8,637 nt of DNA from Methanobacteriota archaeon. Lineage in GTDB: Archaea; Halobacteriota; Methanosarcinia; Methanosarcinales; Methanoperedenaceae. Below, piece by piece: positions 6,387-8,637 of the stretch. The stretch is taken from assembly GCA_018899795.1 (NCBI GenBank), contig JAHIHJ010000350.1, forward strand, positions 1 through 8,637. The letters run 5' to 3'. A program made the position numbers and the translations under genes. A model generated the notes under the pieces. That model saw nothing but the letters and a program-made list of their open reading frames with translations. It was not told where the DNA came from and did no database searches. The first letter of the stretch is position 1; every line of letters starts with the position of its first letter.

Positions 6387-7541
6387 TTGAAAATTGATGC
6401 AAAAATTGAAAATCTAAAATATGAATCTAACCTTTGCCAACAACTTAAAAATTTCGGCATCGATGATCTCCTCTCAGGCGTTACCTTCTCTAAAGCAGCT
6501 TTTCTTCTTTCCTACAAAAACAATACTTTTGCAATAAGCCATTGGGTTTCCCCAAAACGCACCCGTAGCTATCCTTACGCCCGTGTTTACGACACAATGA
6601 ATACACGCACACGTATTACGATAATTCCATTTCTCAAGGATGAAGGCAAAGATGGCGACAGGGATTTCATTCAGTGGGATACTGTTTCTCTCATGAGTTT
6701 GCTCGGAGTATATGTTATTCTTGGCTATTACAAAAACGCTAAAAAGAATTCCACCTACTCTCATAAGATTACCGATCAAGAATTCGACTACGATTACCTC
6801 AAAGACCGCCTTGATGAGCTTTCACAGTATAAGCTTGACGCACTTCACTGGAATCTAAACGAATTGAACAAGAACCTTCTAAATGTTGCAGAATTAAGCA
6901 AGCTTCATTACCAAAATATTTCAAAGAATACGGGTGTTGTATTGCATGGAGAAAAAGGTGTTTCTGACCGGGTTAAGGTTATTCGTGAGAGTGTTGCTAA
7001 ATTCCAAAGCAATTCAAGAGACCTCGCAGTTTCTGCGCAGAATCGAGAGTATCAAACAACCCAACCAAAAGAAAGCGTAATAGAAGATAAGGCTACCATA
7101 ACAATTAAAAATTATCTCGGAGGATTCTATTATTTCACCATTGATGAGGTTTTGCTTTATGGAAAAGAACTCTTCCTGATGGAGAAAAAACATAGCTCTG
7201 GTGCCCCCATACCAAGTATTGCAGATATAAAAGATGGTCTTGTAAAAATGATGCTTTATACTAACTTCTCTGAAGTTCTTGTTTCTGGTAAGCCATACTC
7301 TCACCACTCCACTCTTGGATTGACCTCAGAAAACATACAGGGCTACTGTCATAACCTATCTACTGACCCCGAATTGAATTCTTTTTTTTCAAACAATGCT
7401 TTTTCTAAAAAAGCTATCATTGCATTTATGGATTTGATTACCGAAGCAACTAAGAACAATTTCCTTGTTTTTCTTATGGACAGCAGAACACCAGAACTAC
7501 AAAAAGAGATTGTAGTAGAATACCTGAAACGAAAAAAATGA
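6387..7541 (+). CDS. Putative type II restriction endonuclease (PD-(D/E)xK-like)
   Basis: A 384-residue protein expected to cut DNA at the site methylated by the preceding gene. The chosen TTG start has GAGGT (6376-6380) 6 nt upstream, inside the end of the methyltransferase gene. An ATG at 6372, overlapping the methyltransferase stop, is the alternative but has no ribosome-binding site. Residues 245-300 contain the candidate active site: FTIDE (Asp253), then LFLMEKKHS with Glu266 and Lys268 as the ExK element, followed by IPSIADIKDGLVKMMLYTN. This fits a PD-(D/E)xK core. A second conserved-looking block, KDEGKDGDRDFIQWDTVSLM (84-103), may be structural or bind DNA. Residues 135-220 are largely helical. 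Assignment rests on the motif and on the neighbouring methyltransferase; I do not recognise a characterised isoschizomer. No controller (C) protein gene is present, and the composition is AT-rich like its partner's. Confidence 0.75.
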   Translation: MKIDAKIENLKYESNLCQQLKNFGIDDLLSGVTFSKAAFLLSYKNNTFAISHWVSPKRTRSYPYARVYDTMNTRTRITIIPFLKDEGKDGDRDFIQWDTVSLMSLLGVYVILGYYKNAKKNSTYSHKITDQEFDYDYLKDRLDELSQYKLDALHWNLNELNKNLLNVAELSKLHYQNISKNTGVVLHGEKGVSDRVKVIRESVAKFQSNSRDLAVSAQNREYQTTQPKESVIEDKATITIKNYLGGFYYFTIDEVLLYGKELFLMEKKHSSGAPIPSIADIKDGLVKMMLYTNFSEVLVSGKPYSHHSTLGLTSENIQGYCHNLSTDPELNSFFSNNAFSKKAIIAFMDLITEATKNNFLVFLMDSRTPELQKEIVVEYLKRKK

Positions 7542-7601
7542 ATCGGCAACTAATGGATGGGGATATGCGTTTATAGTTTCCTATACGTTTAAAAAAAACA
7601 G

Positions 7602-7626
7602 AAAGGAAGTAAAAATAACTTCCTTT
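7602..7626 (-). terminator. Hairpin and T-tract terminator of mtd
   Basis: AAAGGAAGT (7602-7610) and ACTTCCTTT (7618-7626) form a perfect 9-bp stem around a 7-base A/T loop. Read on the minus strand, the hairpin is preceded by nine T (just after the mtd stop) and followed by CTG and eight T, an ideal terminator for mtd. On the plus strand it is followed by A rather than T, but the stem may still stop transcription coming from the nuclease gene. Confidence 0.8.
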
Positions 7627-7636
7627 AAAAAAAAAC

Positions 7637-8464
7637 TTACTGGGGTTTTTCCAGCAATTTTGTCTTGGTCAGCAGTCTTCCATCTTTTGCATGGGGTTTC
7701 CTGAGGACCGAATCATTCGCTTTCTCCAATTCACGCGCCTCATCCGCAAGTCTTGCCGCCGCGCGCATGGCTTCATGTCCCGCAGCCGCAGCTGTGGCGA
7801 CCTGGTCAACCTCTTTCAGCACAAAGCAGGCAGGGAAGTCGATCTCTGCAACCTTTGTCGCGATGTGAAGTGCTGCAAGAGCCTTTGCCTTTGCATAAGG
7901 ATTGGTGAATCCTGCGCTCTCCACGCATTTCTCAGGCTTTCCGAGTATCTTTGGAAGAGCAAGGGGTTTTGTGCCTGCTGCAACCTGGTCTATGACCTTA
8001 TCTATCTCGGTCTGTAACAGCCTTATTGCGCCGCATACTGACAATACCTTTAATGCATCGGTATTGAAGATTGACATCTCAACGCTGTCAAGGAATTCTC
8101 TCTTGGCTCCGATAAGAGGATCAACCGGCAGAATAATGTAGCCGAATCCAGCCTGCTCCAGCTTCTCCCTGTCCTCTTTTTTTGTCGGACCGTCAGATAC
8201 CACTATCGATGGCGTGTCCTTCCAGGCATCTCGCATCGCTGTTGGTCCCGGTGCCATTGAGTTGGGGCTTATCATGACCACGAAGTCGGGTTTCCAGTTC
8301 TTGAACGATACCGTTTCCGCAGCTTCGTCTTTTCCCATCTTTGCGCCTGTCCCGAACACGCGCACTGCAATTCCCTCTCTCGCTGCAATCTCATCAAGTA
8401 ATAGGTCTATTACCTGTGAGGTTCCCAGATTTCCTAGTTTTATAAAACCTACTTTAACGACCAT
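7637..8464 (-). CDS. mtd: F420-dependent methylenetetrahydromethanopterin dehydrogenase
   Basis: Mtd reversibly oxidises methylene-tetrahydromethanopterin to methenyl-tetrahydromethanopterin with coenzyme F420. It is a core step of methanogenesis and runs in reverse in anaerobic methane oxidation. The product has 275 residues, the usual family length. Diagnostic stretches are the N-terminal VKVGFIKLGNLGTSQVIDLL, RVFGTGAKMG, FVVMISPNSMAPGPTAMRDA, the SDGPTKKEDR segment, GFGYIILPVDPLIGAKREFL, and the C-terminal helices PYAKAKALAALHIATKVAEI and TAAAAGHEAMRAAARLADEA. The enzyme is cytosolic and oligomeric. The ATG at 8464 has GTGATC (8475-8470) 5 nt upstream and a strong TATA box beyond it. It is a single-gene unit with a strong terminator. 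Its presence is the best taxonomic clue in the window. Confidence 0.97.
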   Translation of the reverse strand: MVVKVGFIKLGNLGTSQVIDLLLDEIAAREGIAVRVFGTGAKMGKDEAAETVSFKNWKPDFVVMISPNSMAPGPTAMRDAWKDTPSIVVSDGPTKKEDREKLEQAGFGYIILPVDPLIGAKREFLDSVEMSIFNTDALKVLSVCGAIRLLQTEIDKVIDQVAAGTKPLALPKILGKPEKCVESAGFTNPYAKAKALAALHIATKVAEIDFPACFVLKEVDQVATAAAAGHEAMRAAARLADEARELEKANDSVLRKPHAKDGRLLTKTKLLEKPQ

Positions 8465-8493
8465 ATTTTGATCACATGGTGAGAATAACTTGG

Positions 8494-8504
8494 TTTATTT
8501 ATAA
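8494..8504 (-). promoter_or_regulatory. TATA box of mtd
   Basis: The minus strand reads TTATAAATAAA, the best TATA box in the window, centred about 35 bases before the mtd ATG. Transcription would begin near 8473-8475, which gives a very short leader holding the GTGATC ribosome-binding motif (8475-8470). This fits a highly expressed central-metabolism gene. Confidence 0.65.
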
Positions 8505-8605
8505 GGGTTTTGAAATTGTTCTGCCATTTAATAAGTTGCATAAAAATTAATAAACTCATGCGTGAATAAGTGAAAATGAGGCGATAACATAAACATACGA
8601 TTTTT

Positions 8606-8637
8606 AGGAGGGGCTGGCGAAGTGGGAAGGTCTGCCT
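8606..8637 (+). other. Shine-Dalgarno and possible GTG start of a gene running off the right edge
   Basis: AGGAGGGG (8606-8613) is a strong ribosome-binding site 8 nt before a GTG at 8622, and the frame (GTG GGA AGG TCT GCC) is open to the window edge. This would be the start of a plus-strand gene divergent from mtd. Too little is visible to name a product. The GC-rich segment after an AT-rich leader could also be the start of a structured RNA gene. Confidence 0.35.

Noticed and set aside
6474..6779. Minus-strand ORF of 101 codons within the nuclease gene
   Set aside because: It is antisense to a continuous 384-residue frame with a coherent motif order and has no start signals.
7564..7590. 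TATGCGTTT and TATACGTTT near-repeats after the nuclease gene
   Set aside because: Only two short imperfect copies, with no matching copy seen at the left border of the cassette, so they do not support attachment sites or target duplications.
8608..8637. Possible class II tRNA beginning at the right edge
   Set aside because: A T8-like and D-loop-like pattern can be drawn, but the D-stem pairs poorly (a G-U wobble and a mismatch) and the rest is outside the window.
1..8637. CRISPR array, insertion sequence or phage genes
   Set aside because: No regularly spaced repeats, transposase motifs, long terminal inverted repeats or phage structural genes are visible on either strand.

Overview
The window looks like a euryarchaeal chromosome, most likely from the Methanosarcinales or the methane-oxidising Methanoperedens (ANME-2d) group. 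The main evidence is an F420-dependent methylene-tetrahydromethanopterin dehydrogenase (mtd), a two-repeat tRNA-splicing endonuclease (endA), an archaeal SUI1/aIF1 factor, a PGF-CTERM surface protein, archaeal TATA boxes and Shine-Dalgarno matches of the GGTGATC type. The exact genus is an inference.

Region 1 (1-2090, minus strand) holds the 5' part of a lipoprotein gene that runs off the left edge, then a hemB operon. hemB overlaps a small membrane protein gene (DUF2227-like) by one base. Region 2 (about 2100-3540, plus strand) holds an exported protein with a PGF-CTERM anchor, transcribed divergently from hemB, and a 67-residue protein whose mRNA leader can form a hairpin. Region 3 (3542-4955, minus strand) is a DUF192 gene followed 10 nt later by endA. 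It is divergent from the SUI1/aIF1 gene (5011-5319), and a palindrome lies between the two candidate TATA boxes.

Region 4 (5320-7541, plus strand) looks like an accessory insertion in a housekeeping neighbourhood. A 200-base stretch with only a doubtful 28-codon ORF is followed by a two-gene restriction-modification cassette: a beta-class SPPY (N4-cytosine type) DNA methyltransferase and a tightly coupled protein with a D...ExK nuclease signature. Both genes are visibly more AT-rich than their neighbours. Region 5 (7542-8637) has a strong hairpin and T-tract terminator, the mtd gene on the minus strand with a clear promoter, and at the right edge a ribosome-binding site followed by a possible GTG start of a further plus-strand gene.

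Most of the window is ordinary archaeal housekeeping. The parts that deserve a second look are the restriction-modification cassette and its nuclease, the cysteine-peptidase-like lipoprotein, the hairpin leader at 3244-3275 and the coupling of hemB to an uncharacterised membrane protein.
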